A DNA stretch of 13,286 nucleotides from Ophiocordyceps camponoti-saundersi (nom. inval.) (taxonomy: Eukaryota; Ascomycota; Sordariomycetes; Hypocreales; Ophiocordycipitaceae), in NCBI GenBank assembly GCA_003339415.1, contig PDHQ01000636.1, positions 1 through 13,286 on the forward strand, read 5' to 3'. A program made the translations under genes and the position numbers. A model generated the notes under the pieces. It was not told the origin of the DNA. It worked only from the letters and a program-made list of their open reading frames with translations, and searched no databases. How positions within the stretch are numbered: position 1 is the first letter of the stretch; each line of letters begins with the position of its first letter. This document shows positions 1 to 9,108 of this stretch, one piece after another.

Positions 1-459
1 TTAATAATAAGTAAAATACGTCGAAGTTAGTTAAAAAGCGCTATAAAAATAAATAATTAGTAAAAAATTATAAAAAAAATAAATAACTTATTATTATACT
101 CTTATAAAGTACTATTTTTATCTAAAAGTTACTTTTCTAAGTTTAAATTATTTAAAAAGGCCTTAAAAATATCCTAGGCTATTAAATTAATAATATATAC
201 TAGGTAGCGAATTTAGCTAGTAAATTCTTTATAAAAAAGGTTCTTATAAGCCGAGGAATAAGCCTTTAAAAAGGTATTATTATTAGTAATATTATCGTAA
301 GTAATACTAAAATATTTTTATTAGTAAATAAATAAGTAAAAGAATTATTAATATACTTATTAATAGACTTTAAAGTAATAGTAAGGTAAGCTTAAAGGTA
401 GGAAAGAATTTTAATATAAATAAAATTTCTAGTATACCGTTCTAAAAGCTTTTTAAAAG

Positions 460-507
460 CTAAAAATTATTAGTTTTTATATATAAATAAATAAATAAAG
501 AACTTAC
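460..507 (-). other. putative spliceosomal intron in the hAT remnant
   Basis: Read on the minus strand, a GTAAGT donor starts at 507, an ACTAAT branch-point-like motif sits shortly before the end, and the segment ends TTTTTAG at 460. The 48-bp length is typical for filamentous fungi. It falls between the FDI*T and YDN motifs, where hAT genes have a variable spacer. GTAAGT holds no CpA or TpG, so RIP cannot erase it. Removing 48 bp alone does not bring the two flanking motifs into phase, so a further indel would be needed. Confidence 0.35.
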
Positions 508-727
508 CTATAAGCTTATAATATAGCTTAAAATTTAGGGAAATATAAGCTATAATTAAGCCTAAATAGGTATCTTAAGTAGCTAAAGTCTAGATATCGA
601 AAATAAGGCTATAAAAGCTACTTTTAGAAAAGTAACTTATAAAGTTATTATTTAACTTTAAAAGGGCTTTGTTAAAATAGTCTTTTAAATAATCCTTTAA
701 CTTAGCGTAATAAATAAGCTAGTAGTC

Positions 728-774
728 CTTAGAAAAAGTTAATTAAAAATTTAAATAAAGGAAAAATAACTTAC
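728..774 (-). other. putative second intron in the hAT remnant
   Basis: On the minus strand a GTAAGT donor begins at 774, TTAAC lies near the 3' side, and the segment ends TTTTCTAAG at 728, giving 47 bp. It lies between the upstream SEPFNKLL block and the FDI*T block. Chance GTAAGT is common in this AT-rich sequence, and removing exactly 47 bp leaves the flanking motifs one base out of phase, so this is tentative. Confidence 0.25.
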
Positions 775-1110
775 TAATTATAATAAGTAAGAAGCTTATT
801 AAAAGGCTCCGAGTAAATTATAGAAAAAGAAATATTTATAGTTAAAAGAAAATCAATAACTAAATTCTAAGCTAAATTAGTATTAAAAGCTAAGTTTAAC
901 TTAGCTTATTTTTCGAAGAAATTTTACGGATTTTTTTTAATAAGTTATTCTAATATAAAATTAGTTAATTAATAATAAAAAGGCTAAAAACTTACTTCTT
1001 TTTAAGTTTTTTTTAGAATTTTTACTATAAGTAATTATTTTATACTTATTCTTATAATACCGGGATAAATTTAAAACTTAAAATTTATAAACTAGAAAAA
1101 TAAACTCCTA

Positions 1111-1485
1111 TAAATAGCTATTTATATAAAAAAATTAATTATTAACGCTTTTTAATAATAAAAAAAATAAGGAAAAGATAAGAAAAAAAAATACTAATAT
1201 AGTGCAAATAGCTTTTAATTTTCGTTCTTTATTTTCCTCGATCGGAAAAAGCTATTAAGTAAATAAGCCGTGCTATAAAATATAAATCTTCGAATTCTTA
1301 TCTAGGCTTAATTTAAATTCCTTTATATTATATCGAGAAATAGCTATTTTTTCCTTTTCTTTTCCTTTTTTCGAAAAGCTAGAAAATTCCTAAGAAGGTC
1401 CCTAATCTAAAAACTCTATACTATCTAATTTAATAGCTATATCGCTATTATAGCTATTAAAATTAGCCGAGGTTACTTAAGAAGG
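1111..1485. other. AT-rich spacer with pyrimidine tract
   Basis: No coding segment was recognised. A pyrimidine-rich run lies at about 1345-1376, and a related run precedes the second copy of the downstream repeat (about 2755-2830). GATCG near 1239 and near 2836 may be part of the same loose correspondence, which suggests that the duplicated unit once began further upstream. The 5' end of the hAT element must fall in or near this stretch, but I could not fix its inverted repeat. Confidence 0.4.
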
Positions 1486-2178
1486 CTCTCCCTAAGAGGT
1501 AATTAAAGGCGTATAGTTAAAGTCGGATATTTTAAGAGAAATATAGGGGACTAGGCTAAAAGCGGTTAAGTTTATTATATTTTTTAAGAAAAAAGCTTCT
1601 TAAAGATACCCTTTTTATCTTTATAGCTTATTTATAGAATATTATAAAGTAGATTAAAGTTATAATATATATAGGTTATTATATATAATTATAAAATTAA
1701 AGAAAAAAACTTAAAATTTTAAAAACTTTTCTAAATATAAGGAAAATAGGTAAGGGTACTTAGTAATTAGCTCGGAAAAGCGCTTTACGCTATATATCCG
1801 GTTATAGACTTACTTTTTATAAATATACTTTCCTTATATTTTTAGAATATTTTTTAGTAATAAAGTTTAAAAATTTACTTAAAACCTTATATTACTTATA
1901 AAAAGGGGTAGGTATAAAGAGCTCTTTTCCGTTAAGTTATATAAAAACGAGGAAAAAGTAATAAAAAAGTAAGGAAAAAAGATAAAAGACTCCTTATAGC
2001 TTTAGCTATATTAGGTTTTTTTTTATAATTTTAGCTATTTATTATCTATTTTAAATAAATTCTAAAAGGAAATAGAAATATATTTTTACTATTTACTAAA
2101 ATAAGTATATTACGCGCCGCGTAGCTACCGTAAGGTAAAATACTCTTTATAACTTAAGGAATTTAAAAAAAATATAAA
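1486..2178. repeat. Unidentified direct repeat, copy A
   Basis: The segment begins CTCTCCCTAAG at 1486 and ends in the ATTTAAAAAAAA run near 2178. It matches 2993-3672 in the same orientation, with the best block around 1741-1925 (GGAAAATAGGTAAGGGTACTT onward) aligned to 3235-3420. Differences are mainly C/T and G/A plus small indels; the copy spacing falls from 1507 at the left edge to 1495 at the right. On the minus strand several frames can be read if TAA and TAG are taken as former Gln codons, and one (about 2010-2140) gives a lysine- and glutamine-rich stretch like the basic tail of some fungal pogo/Fot1-type transposases. That similarity is too weak to name a family. Confidence 0.75.
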
Positions 2179-2992
2179 AGGTAAGTAAAAAAAAGAGTAA
2201 AAGTAATTTATAATATTTTAGTTAAAAAGCTTCCTAAATAGATTTTTATTATATTATATTTCTTACTTATAGCGTATTTAAAAAATAAAGTAAGAATATT
2301 AATAATATATATATTATATTTTCTATAAAAATATATTTTTAAAACGCTAGCTTAAATAAGGAAAAATTTTAAAAAAAAATTAAAATAATCTATAATATAA
2401 TAAAAATTAGTATTATTTTTTTAAAAGTAATACTTACTTTTTAGTAAGTTATAAGTAAATAATTATTCTTTATATAATAAAAAGTATTTTTAAAACTAAT
2501 AATTATTTTTAAATAAATTCTATAAAAAATATATATAAAAAGCTTATAAAATATAAAATATAAAAATTATTTTTAAAGTTTTTTTTTTAAAATACTAATA
2601 AGAAAATAAGAAAGTAACTATTATACTAATAAGTTATTTATAAATAATTTTATTAAACTATTCTATATATTATTTCTAATCTAGCTTTTCGTTATCTTAA
2701 GGTTTTTCGTTATAATAAAGCTCCTCGACTTTTTCCGCTAATTTTCTAGCTTTTTTATAAGCTTTTTTTTATACCTTTATAGTTTTTTTTTACCTTTTTT
2801 CTTTCCTTTTACTTATTTTCCTAGGAAAAGGAAACGATCGAATAGTATATTATACTTTAATACGCGTAATTATTCTCTATAAATAATAAATAGCTAAAAA
2901 TAATTAGTATTTTTAAATTAAAATTTAGAAAACTTTTTAGGTAGCTTACGTTAAGGAATAAAAGTAAGAGGAGGTATTTTAGGTAAAATAAA
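2179..2992. other. AT-rich spacer between repeat copies
   Basis: This stretch is strongly AT-rich with no recognisable protein motif. It holds poly-T and pyrimidine-rich runs at about 2725-2830 (TTTTTCCGCT, CTTTTTTCTTTCCTTTTACTT and similar) and one small CpG-containing patch near 2832-2865. I see no inverted repeat or target duplication that would separate the two repeat copies as distinct insertions. Confidence 0.4.
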
Positions 2993-3672
2993 CTCTCCCT
3001 AAGTAATAATTAAAGTTATAAAATTTAAGTTAGATATCTTAAGAGATTAAGGGTATTAAGCTAAAAGCGGTTAGCGCTATCTAATTCTTTAGGAAAAAAG
3101 CTTCCTAAAGATACCTTTTTTATTTTTATTATATAAAAATAAGAATAATAGAGTAAATTAAAGTTTAAGTTATCTTATAGAATCTTTAAGTTATTAAAGA
3201 AAAAGGGAGATTTTAAAATTTTTTCTTAGTATAGGGAAAATAGGTAAGGGTACTTAGTAATTAGCTTAGAAAAGCGCCTTACGCCGCGTATCTAATTATA
3301 GATTTACTTTTCGTAAATATATTTTCCTTATATTCTTAAAATATTTTTTAGTAATAAAGTTTAAAAGTTTACTTAAAACCTTATATTACTTATAAAAAGG
3401 GGTAAGTATAAAGAGCTCTTTTATATTAACTTAAAGAAAAAACTAGAAAAAAGTAATAAAAAGATAAGGAAAAAAATATAAGATTTTTTATAACTTTAGC
3501 TATATTAAGACTTTTTTTTATAATTTTAGCTATTTTATATCTATTTTAAATAAATTCTTAAAAGAAATAAAAATATATTTTTACTACTTACTAAAATAGG
3601 TATATTATGCGCGGCGTAGCTACTGCGGGGTAAAGTACTTTTTATAACTTAGGAAATTTAAAAAAAGGTATA
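2993..3672. repeat. Unidentified direct repeat, copy B
   Basis: This is the second copy of 1486-2178 in the same orientation. It begins with the same CTCTCCCTAAG at 2993 and carries the same internal landmarks: the AAAAAGCTTCCTAAAGATACC block at about 3098-3117, GGTAAGGGTACTTAGTAATTAG at 3243-3264, and the CpG-rich block near 3608-3630. At the last landmark A has GCGCCGCGTAGCTACCG and B has GCGCGGCGTAGCTACTG. Since both copies are RIP-mutated they served as each other's duplicate or belong to a wider family. They could be LTRs of an element with an interior of about 0.8 kb, or two copies of one gene fragment; I found no terminal inverted dinucleotides or target duplications to settle this. 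Confidence 0.75.
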
Positions 3673-4800
3673 GGGTAAGATAAAATATAATTAAAAAATA
3701 GAGAAAACTTTATTATAGCTTAAAGAATTTACTTATATTTTTACTAAAGTTTATTTCTAAGTTAATATAGTATTATTTAAATTTAAAAAGTAATTATATA
3801 AAATAGCTACTTATTCCCTTAGTTTAATATATTTTATAAAGAAGAAATAAATAGAAATAAAAATAATAAAAAAAGGCAAAAAGGTTCGCTTTTTTAAAGC
3901 TATAAGCTATATTTTTTTTTATAATTATAAGGCTATTATTAGCTTTTAGTTTAAATCTTTTATTTAAATAGAAAAAGTATTTTAAAGTTAATAATATAAA
4001 TAAATATAAATTAATATTTATAATTTTAAGTAAAAAATCTTATAAGAAAGCTTAAAAATATATTACTTAAAAAGATTTAATTTATAGTTTTAACTTTATT
4101 ATTAAAAGAGTTATTTTTATAAAAAATAAAAACTTTATCTATATTTTAGTTTACTATACTAAAAAATAACTTAGTAAGGAAAAAAGGGTAAAAAATAGAA
4201 AATAATTTATAACTAAGGCTATAATAACTTTACTAACCTAAAAAAAAGATATTACGTAAAGAAAACCTTTTTCTTCTTTACTAACTTTTTAAATTATTTT
4301 TTTCTTTTTAATTAAGCTTTTATAATAAATATTAGTATTTTTAGTACTTAGTATAAGGTAGTAAATAAAATAATTTTTATCTTTTTTAATAATTTATTTA
4401 AAAATAAAAAAAAATTATAGCCTTATAAAATATATAAGTTTAAGTAAAATAAGCCTTAAAAGCTTTTAGAATAATATTTATCTTTACTTATAATAAATTC
4501 TTAAAATAAATATATTTTTTTCTATTAATATTCTTATAATAATTATAAGAAAATAAGTAAAATTATAAAAAAAGAACTTTTTAGCTATTATAATACTTAT
4601 CTATTTCTTTAAATTATTTTTTACTATTATATAATTTGTTAAAGCTTTTTTTCTTATTAATATCTTTAAAAATTATTTTAAAAAAAAACTTATCTTTAAC
4701 TTCTTACTATAAAGTAAGTAAAATAGCTAAAATTATAAAAAAATTACTATTTAGAAGCGCTTTTAATAAAGGTTTTTTTAAAATTATTAAAAAAATAATT
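3673..4800. other. AT-rich stretch, no gene recognised
   Basis: I read both strands and found no family motif. The composition is more extreme here than elsewhere, with very long A and T runs and almost no CpG. Rare RIP-escaped sites are GCAAAAA at about 3875 and TTGTTAA at about 4637. The segment ends at 4800 with AAAAATAATT, directly against the left end of the inverted-repeat element; if that element made a target duplication, a suffix of this string should recur immediately after base 13286. Confidence 0.4.
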
Positions 4801-4996
4801 AACGCTAGTAACTAATTTTTTAGTCTTTAGTCAGTTACTAACTAACTAAAAACTAAAAGTAACTAACTAAAATTAGTTACTATAAGGACTTTAGTTAGTT
4901 AGGACTTTTTTTAGTCCTTAAAAATAAGGACTTTAGTTAGTTAGTCCGGACTAACTAAAAAAAGACTAAAAAGTCACTAACTAATTTTAAACCCTA
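4801..4996 (+). repeat. Left terminal inverted repeat (196 bp)
   Basis: It starts AACGCTAGTAAC and ends AAACCCTA. Internally it is built of many TTAGTTAGT and ACTAACTAA units in both orientations, alternating with GGACT and AGTCC, so the TIR can also fold on itself. It retains a rare CpA in AGTCACTAA (4973-4975) that is also retained in the right copy, and another in TAGTCAGTT (4830) that became TAGTTAGTT in the right copy. Confidence 0.92.
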
Positions 4997-5760
4997 AGTA
5001 AGAGTAATAATATTAAGTTAGATAATAAACTTTTTTTATAAGGCTTTTACCTATTTTTAGATTTTAAAATTAGGAAAAGTAAGTTTTAGTTTAATTTATA
5101 AATCTAAATCTCCGGAATATTATTCTATAATATAACTTTTAAGAAAAGAGGGAATAAGTTATAGAAGTTTATTAATATAATCTTTACTTTAAGCTATAAC
5201 TTATTTTAAAATATTTATAAATTAGTTAATATTTCGGTAAATAATAGTTTAATTAGTTTCCTTAATCTATTTAAAAGTAATATTAAAAATATTAGTTAAT
5301 TTAAATTATTTAATATTTTTAGCTTATAGCTAAACTTATTATTTAGATAATTTTTATAAGTTTAATTAATTATATAATTATAAATTATTTTCTAAGTTAA
5401 TATATCTTAAGTAAGTTAAGTTTTAAAGTATAATATTATAAAAGTAAAGTACTTTCTTAACTATTTATATTAATTTTTCCTCTTTTAAAGAAAAAGGGGG
5501 AGGTTTTCCGGAATTAAATAATATTATAGGAGGATTTAGAAAATATTATTTCCTTAAAATATTCTTCTTCGGGGTAAAAGGTTCTCCTTTTAGAGAGGAT
5601 TTTAATAGCGTAAAGGTTTTCTTACCTTTATTTAATAAAGAGGACTTAGCTTTTTCTTTACCTTTTTCTTAAGAAAGGAGCTTAGTATTCTTACTATTTT
5701 CCTCTTATAAGGCGGGTTACTTACCTTTACTTTCGGTATTACTTATAATTTAAAAGTATT
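4997..5760 (-). pseudogene. Possible RIP-destroyed coding remnant near left TIR, unidentified
   Basis: I do not recognise a family. Read on the minus strand with TAA and TAG as former Gln or Trp codons, about 5470-5750 gives a hydrophilic Lys/Ser/Glu-rich stretch. Its possible start is an ATA at about 5749 that would have been ATG, followed by SNTESKGK. About 5040-5455 gives a helix-like stretch including IKETN*TII and YINKLL*LIPSFLKSYII. These two parts lie in different frames. The apparent openness is weak evidence in RIP-hit DNA, where any frame can be repaired, so the call rests on amino-acid texture alone. The gene would run outward toward the left TIR, the mirror image of the right-hand remnant. 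An alternative is non-coding sequence. Confidence 0.25.
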
Positions 5761-6042
5761 TTTAAATAAAAAGTAGCTAGTTTTCTAAAGGAATTTTAAA
5801 TAAGTAAGGGATATTATTTAATATATATTTTAGTTAATTTACTTATTTAAATAATTAATTATAGTTTATAACTATATTTAAATTAATTAAAAAATAAATA
5901 ACTATAATAAGTAACTTAGTTTCTTAGGGATTATTTTAATATAGTAAGTATTTTCTAATAGGCCTTATTTCTTTATATTATAAAGGAGGAAATTTACTTT
6001 TAAAAGGGTAAGGTTTCTTTACTTTTTTATAAATATTAAAAA
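5761..6042. other. AT-rich segment left of the LTR insertion
   Basis: Nothing is recognisable here. The segment joins 8657 onward if the LTR element and one copy of TATAA are removed. A possible minus-strand coding remnant to the left may have extended into it, but no frame is preferred. Confidence 0.3.
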
Positions 6043-6047
6043 TATAA
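6043..6047. repeat. Target-site duplication TATAA (left)
   Basis: TATAA directly precedes the left LTR start TATAAGGG and recurs at 8652-8656 directly after the right LTR. The match is exact. The site is AT-rich, so a chance match is not excluded, but the boundaries also give equal 212-bp LTRs. Confidence 0.85.
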
Positions 6048-6259
6048 TATAAGGGATTAGTCTATAACTAATTATAGCTATATAGGGGGGATAACTACGA
6101 CCGTATTATACTTTTCTAGATAGCTTTTAGTTATCCGCGCGGGGTATATAGTTAGCTAGAAGGGGGATTCCTTCCTCCTTTCCTCTCTCTTCTTAATAGC
6201 TTAAATTATAACTCCTCTTTAGCTTACTTTAGCATTATACTCTTAGTAAAACCCTTATA
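6048..6259. repeat. Left LTR (212 bp)
   Basis: It runs from TATAAGGGATTAG to AACCCTTATA. Recognisable internal blocks are GGGGGGATAACTACGACCG and a C/T-rich run CCTTCCTCCTTTCCTCTCTC. Against the right LTR I count 15 substitutions and no gaps; 14 are transitions and one is a transversion (in CTTAATAGC versus CTCTATAGC). No TATA box or polyadenylation signal can be trusted in DNA this rich in TATA. I could not identify a tRNA primer-binding site in TTAATTTAAGCTCC just after the LTR; RIP may have altered it. Confidence 0.93.
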
Positions 6260-7080
6260 TTAATTTAAGCTCCTCTTACCGTAAACTAAATATAAGAGTA
6301 AGATTATTATAGAATAACGCAATTAAATTTTACCCGCGCTTAAGCCTTTACTTGCTTACTTTAGCCTAAACTTATAGTTAGCCGCTATATATACGAAATT
6401 TACTATTAATAGAGTAGTAATTAGGGAGCTTAAGGCCTAATTTTATTATATTTTTTCCTATCTTAGTATTTTCTAGTAAATATTTTTACTATATATTTTT
6501 TTAGTTATTAATTTCTTAAACTAGCCCGATACTTTCTTAGTATATATTTTTAAGCTTTTAAGATAAAGCTATAAAGAACGCTATATAGGTTTAAACTTAG
6601 TTAGGATATATTAGGGGCTATCTAAGCCCCTTAAAGAATATATTATAAGATAGGAATATACCCTTTTTAAGACTAGTTTATCTTATTAATCCGACTATAT
6701 ATATATTATTTTACTCTCTTCCGGGCTATATAAAAAGCCTAAGGAGCGCCTTAATCGTAAATATTAGCTTATAGCGTATATAGATTTTACTAGTTTTCTC
6801 TAAGGCTTCGATAAGGTATTTAGCACTAAGAATATTCTTAAGGTATAAGTTAATTTGCCGCCCCCCTTTTTTACTAACTTAATAAATATCTTATTTATAT
6901 AATCTTATTTTAGTACTACTATTATTATTATTATAGTACTCTAGAGGCTATAGAAGTAGCTGCTAAAACCTCGGCAGTAAGTTAAGTAGGAAAAACCCTC
7001 CTAAAGGAGGTAAAACCCCCCGCTATATAGTAGGACCGCGTCTAGCTCGGGGCCGGGCTAAGCGCTTAGCGCGTATAAAG
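6260..7080. other. LTR-element interior, 5' half: no identified gene
   Basis: Plus-strand translation at about 6660-6900 gives a stretch that looks protein-like if stops are repaired (for example GLYKKPKERLNRKY, then IDFTSFL), but I recognise no family and frame openness is not diagnostic here. GC rises toward the right, with a CpG-rich patch at 7020-7080. A short inverted repeat CCTCCT-AA-AGGAGG lies at 6997-7010. The frequency of un-mutated TGC and GCA trinucleotides is higher than in the flanking TIR element. Confidence 0.4.
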
Positions 7081-7380
7081 AAAGTAACTATTAGTTATAG
7101 TAATACTATATAACGTAAAGAAAGATAAGAAAAGATAGATAAGATAAGGAAAAGATAATAGTAGCGGCGGTATATATTACCTATACGTGCTAGTATATAC
7201 CTCCTTAGCTTTTAAGTATATATTACTTAACTTTTAAGTATATAGCTACGTACCTCCTTTATATATAATATATACTTAAGTATATACCCCTTTTTAAGCT
7301 TTCCTAATCGGGAAGCTTTCCTAATTAGGAAGTTAATTTTTATAAATTAGTAACTTAAGGCCTAAAAATATATAAAGAAA
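7081..7380. repeat. Short tandem and interspersed repeats in LTR interior
   Basis: An A/G-rich run of GATAAGAAAAGATAGATAAG type (7108-7160) is followed by AGTATATAC and TTTTAAGTATAT units repeated several times (7190-7285). There is then a clean 17-bp tandem pair: AAGCTTTCCTAATCGGG at 7296-7312 and AAGCTTTCCTAATTAGG at 7313-7329. The pair differs only by CG versus TA, as RIP of one copy on both strands would produce. No coding content is visible. Confidence 0.6.
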
Positions 7381-8426
7381 GGGGGGGGTCGCTCCTATTA
7401 ATATAAGCGGGCCGTTATTATCTCGTTATTTTTTTAGTAATTTTAACTATATAAGTAATCCTTAGCGCGCGTAACTAGTTTATAGCTAACTTATACTAGA
7501 GTAGAATACCCGCTAAACTTAACTTTCTTCGAGCGGTATCTTATATAGGGTATATTAGTACGCTTATTAGCTCTAGGGACCTTTATTAGGTATAAAGAAG
7601 TAAGTACTCGGCCCTAGCGTGCGTCCGTATCTGCTAATAACCGGGGCAGACTATCTAAGCGCGGCCTGCGTTAAATACGCGAATAATCGCACTAGGTATT
7701 AGCCGATTAACGATCCCGCTATAGCCGAGGCCGTTCGCGCCGCGGTCGAGGTCGCCCGCTAGCTAGGCTTCTCTAATACTACTATACGCTAGCGTTACTA
7801 TTAGTATAACTAGATTAGTTATTTTAAGCGTAATTATTTAAAGCTTCGTAAGTAAATAAAAATATTAGGGTTAGGGCTTTTTATAAGCGGAGCGGGGTAA
7901 TTAAAGGTAAATCCGGAGTATTTTAATTAGGGTAATAATAAATAATAAAAGATACGTATTTACTTAATATTATAGCCTAAGTAAGTTTTAGCTAAGTAGT
8001 ATACTTATATATAAGTAGTCCGCGCGCGGCTTATACGTATAGATTTATTAGTAAGTATATACCTCGGCCGCGATATACCCTAGCCGGCGGAAATAATATA
8101 AGCGATATAAGCGATATATATATATTTAGCTTTTATATTTCCCGCGCTACGTATTATTCTCTAAGCTTCTTATATATTAGTATAATATTACCTAAACTTA
8201 TATACTAACTATATAAGTTTTAATTATTAGCGCGCGAGTTTATTTTTCTTACTTTAAGCGGTATTATAATTCCTAGATTAGAGTCTTCCCTTACGAGGGA
8301 CCCCTAATTTACTTAATATCCTGCTCCCCTTAGGGGGATATAAATTAGCTACCTAGGGCTATATAAAGTATTTCGCTAGCATAATATATAATAATTTTCT
8401 TACGCTCCTTTTTACTTAGCTAGCCT
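7381..8426. other. LTR-element interior, 3' half: GC-richer, possible coding relic
   Basis: The highest GC of the window is here, especially at 7610-7760, where CpG is plentiful. At about 7560-7860 two plus-strand frames read as protein after stop repair. One contains INDPAIAEAVRAAVEVAR; the other contains an Arg/Gly-rich stretch RGRSRRGRGRP, which would suit a nucleic-acid-binding tail. They overlap the same bases and cannot both be real. Neither matches a family I can name. A short GCGATATAA duplication lies at about 8101-8118. This could be a gag relic or captured host sequence. Confidence 0.35.
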
Positions 8427-8436
8427 AAGGAGGGGG
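8427..8436. other. Polypurine tract of the LTR element
   Basis: AAGGAGGGGG ends three bases before the right LTR. This is the position and composition expected of the plus-strand primer in reverse transcription, and it gives the element a left-to-right polarity on the plus strand. Confidence 0.75.
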
Positions 8437-8439
8437 CTA

Positions 8440-8651
8440 TATAAGGGATTAGTTTATAACTAATTATAGCTATATAGGGGGGATAACTACGACCGTATTA
8501 TACTCTCCTAGATAGCTCTTAGTTATCCGCGTAGGGTATATAGTTAGCTAGAAGGGGGATTCCTTCCTCTTTTCCTCTCTCTTCTCTATAGCTTAAATTA
8601 TAACTCCTCTTTAGCTTACTTTAGTATCGCACTCTTAGTAAGACCTTTATA
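8440..8651. repeat. Right LTR (212 bp)
   Basis: This is the second copy of 6048-6259, about 93% identical by eye. Where the copies differ, sometimes the left and sometimes the right has the T or A state. For example, CATTATAC on the left and TATCGCAC on the right both derive from CATCGCAC, so each copy was mutated independently. Confidence 0.93.
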
Positions 8652-8656
8652 TATAA
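8652..8656. repeat. Target-site duplication TATAA (right)
   Basis: TATAA follows the right LTR end CCTTTATA and matches 6043-6047 exactly. Confidence 0.85.
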
Positions 8657-9108
8657 GCTTTTTTTTTCTTAGCGGTAACGTTTTTTTAATTACTTTAAGA
8701 AGTTTAGGGGTAAAGAAATAATATATAGCTAAGGTAAAGTAATAAATATAATAAAGCTTTTTTCTAAGCTAAAAATCTATATTTATAAAATCTTATTAGA
8801 AAAAATACTTTAAGTTTAACTTATTACTTTAATAGCTAAAAATCTATAAGTTAATAAAATATAAAATTATTACTAGTTAATATACGCTTATATATATAAT
8901 TTTCTAATAAGTATATATATTAAGTTAGCTATTAAATATAATATACCGAAAAGGGAGATAAGCTAGCTACTAATTATAAGATTATAAAATAGCTATTATA
9001 AAAAGTATAAGTATAAGTAAAAGTTTTTTAAAAATTAAAATAATAACTATAAAAAAATTTAAATTATTATTTAAAAGAATACTAAGCTAATTATATAGCT
9101 AGGAGCTT
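8657..9108. other. AT-rich segment right of the LTR insertion
   Basis: This is the continuation of the TIR element. A plus-strand reading from about 8700 gives a lysine-rich, low-complexity string after stop repair, but no motif supports a gene. Short ATATATAT runs occur at about 8891-8930. Confidence 0.3.

Larger units (their letters stand above)
1..1110 (-). pseudogene. hAT-family transposase remnant, truncated by window start
   Basis: Family role: hAT transposases are RNase H-like DDE enzymes that cut and paste elements with short inverted ends and 8-bp target duplications. Seen on the minus strand, with Y read as RIP-altered C or H and stops as Q or W: a segment near 778-860 reading ISFSIIYSEPFNKLL, matching the hAT stretch just before the catalytic core; FDI*T at 578-601, the FD-x-WT motif with the first catalytic Asp; YDNITNNNT near 280-302, the (C)DNAxNN motif with the second Asp; RYLVYIINLIA*DIFKAF at about 153-209, the hallmark RCxAHxxNLxxxD block; then a weak basic LRR block near 25-60. 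A BED-finger-like segment may lie at 991-1060. The 854, 308 and 209 motifs share one phase but FDI*T is in another, so frame breaks or introns intervene. The catalytic Glu and the C-terminal dimerisation domain lie beyond base 1. It is dead: dozens of in-frame stops. Confidence 0.82.
6048..8651. mobile_element. Nested 2.6-kb LTR retroelement, RIP-mutated, probably non-autonomous
   Basis: Two direct repeats of exactly 212 bp (6048-6259 and 8440-8651) enclose a 2180-bp interior. The element is flanked by perfect 5-bp target duplications TATAA (6043-6047 and 8652-8656), the usual size for LTR integrases. Both LTRs begin TATAAGGG; the left ends CCCTTATA and the right CCTTTATA, consistent with ancestral TGTAAGGG...CCCTTACA in which RIP turned the TG and CA ends into TA. 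A polypurine tract lies just before the right LTR. At 2.2 kb the interior is too short for a full gag-pol, and I see no reverse transcriptase, integrase or RNase H motif, so it resembles a small non-autonomous element. It inserted into the larger TIR element after that was in place. Confidence 0.93.

Noticed and set aside
3673..4800. Possible pogo/Fot1-type DDE domain upstream of repeat B on the minus strand
   Set aside because: I looked for the Asp-containing and PPHSSH-type motifs and did not find them in a consistent frame; only the lysine-rich stretch in the repeats is suggestive.
4980..4998. Telomere-like AAACCCTAA at the inner edge of the TIR
   Set aside because: It occurs once per TIR and is not repeated in tandem; it is part of the inverted repeat.
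6260..6285. Primer-binding site after the left LTR
   Set aside because: TTAATTTAAGCTCC does not match a tRNA 3' end that I can name even when RIP changes are allowed.
7560..7860. Two protein-like readings of the same bases (AIAEAVRAAVEVAR and RGRSRRGRGRP frames)
   Set aside because: They overlap in different frames and neither matches a named family, so no CDS was called.
7081..8110. tRNA or rRNA genes in the GC-richer part
   Set aside because: No cloverleaf with a GGTTCRA-type arm or conserved rRNA stretch could be found.
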